A stretch of 6,179 nucleotides of DNA from Clostridiales bacterium (lineage in GTDB: Bacteria; Bacillota; Desulfitobacteriia; Desulfitobacteriales; Desulfitobacteriaceae). A program made the position numbers and the translations under genes. A model generated the notes under the pieces. The model saw only the letters and a program-made list of their open reading frames with translations, ran no database searches and was not told where the DNA came from. The DNA lies in assembly GCA_027357125.1 (NCBI GenBank), contig DAHVVW010000133.1, positions 1-6,179 of the forward strand. Direction: 5' to 3'. Below are positions 6,068 to 6,179 of this stretch, piece after piece (positions within the stretch are counted from its first letter, which is position 1; every line of letters starts with the position of its first letter).

Positions 6068-6179
6068 TGTTTCGACAGCTAATCCGAAATATTTTTTGGA
6101 ATATATTTTCTGATAGAGTGAATTCAGATTTGAGCAAACTCAATTAGAACTAAACGATAGAACTGCTTGCAAAGGGAAA
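6068..6179. other. AT-rich intergenic end of window
   Basis: No gene, RNA or terminator was recognised. A 5-bp inverted repeat TTGAG/CTCAA with a 4-base loop (about 6130-6143) lacks a T run on either side and is too weak to interpret. Confidence 0.5.

Noticed and set aside
6130..6143. Inverted repeat TTGAG/CTCAA as terminator or operator
   Set aside because: Only five base pairs, no T run, and too far upstream of the -35 to interpret.

Overview
The window looks like a chromosomal segment from a low-to-mid GC Bacillota, probably a Clostridia/Peptococcaceae-type anaerobe. The reasons are T-box leader RNAs, strong AAGGAGG-type ribosome binding sites, a textbook sigma-A promoter and an AcoR-like sigma-54 activator. 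The lineage is an inference from style; no marker gene here proves it.

Layout. Positions 12-1793 (+) encode a sigma-54-dependent activator (GAF-like sensor, PAS-like region, AAA+ domain, Fis-type HTH). It converges on an acetamidase/formamidase-family gene (3182-1884, -), and a UUCG-loop terminator for the amidase lies between the two stop codons. Upstream of the amidase is a gap of about 295 bases holding the probable terminator of the next operon. That operon runs on the minus strand from a promoter near 6067-6039. It passes through two consecutive T-box units (about 6032-5757 and 5756-5553), then aroF (a DAHP synthase fused to a C-terminal chorismate mutase, 5520-4405), then pheA (prephenate dehydratase with ACT domain, 4331-3477).

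How it works together. The aroF product commits carbon to the shikimate pathway and also converts chorismate to prephenate. PheA then makes phenylpyruvate, the direct precursor of phenylalanine. The first T-box has a readable Stem I whose specifier is UUC (Phe), so uncharged tRNA-Phe should open transcription of a phenylalanine-directed operon. The ACT domain of PheA would add feedback by Phe at the protein level.

The most unusual part is the second T-box. Its 3' half (Stem III, T-box motif, terminator) is intact and clearly related to the first. Its 5' domain is about 80 bases shorter, folds on paper into a different nested hairpin, and has no recognisable specifier loop. Transcription must therefore pass two terminators in series, and what the second one senses is not evident from sequence.
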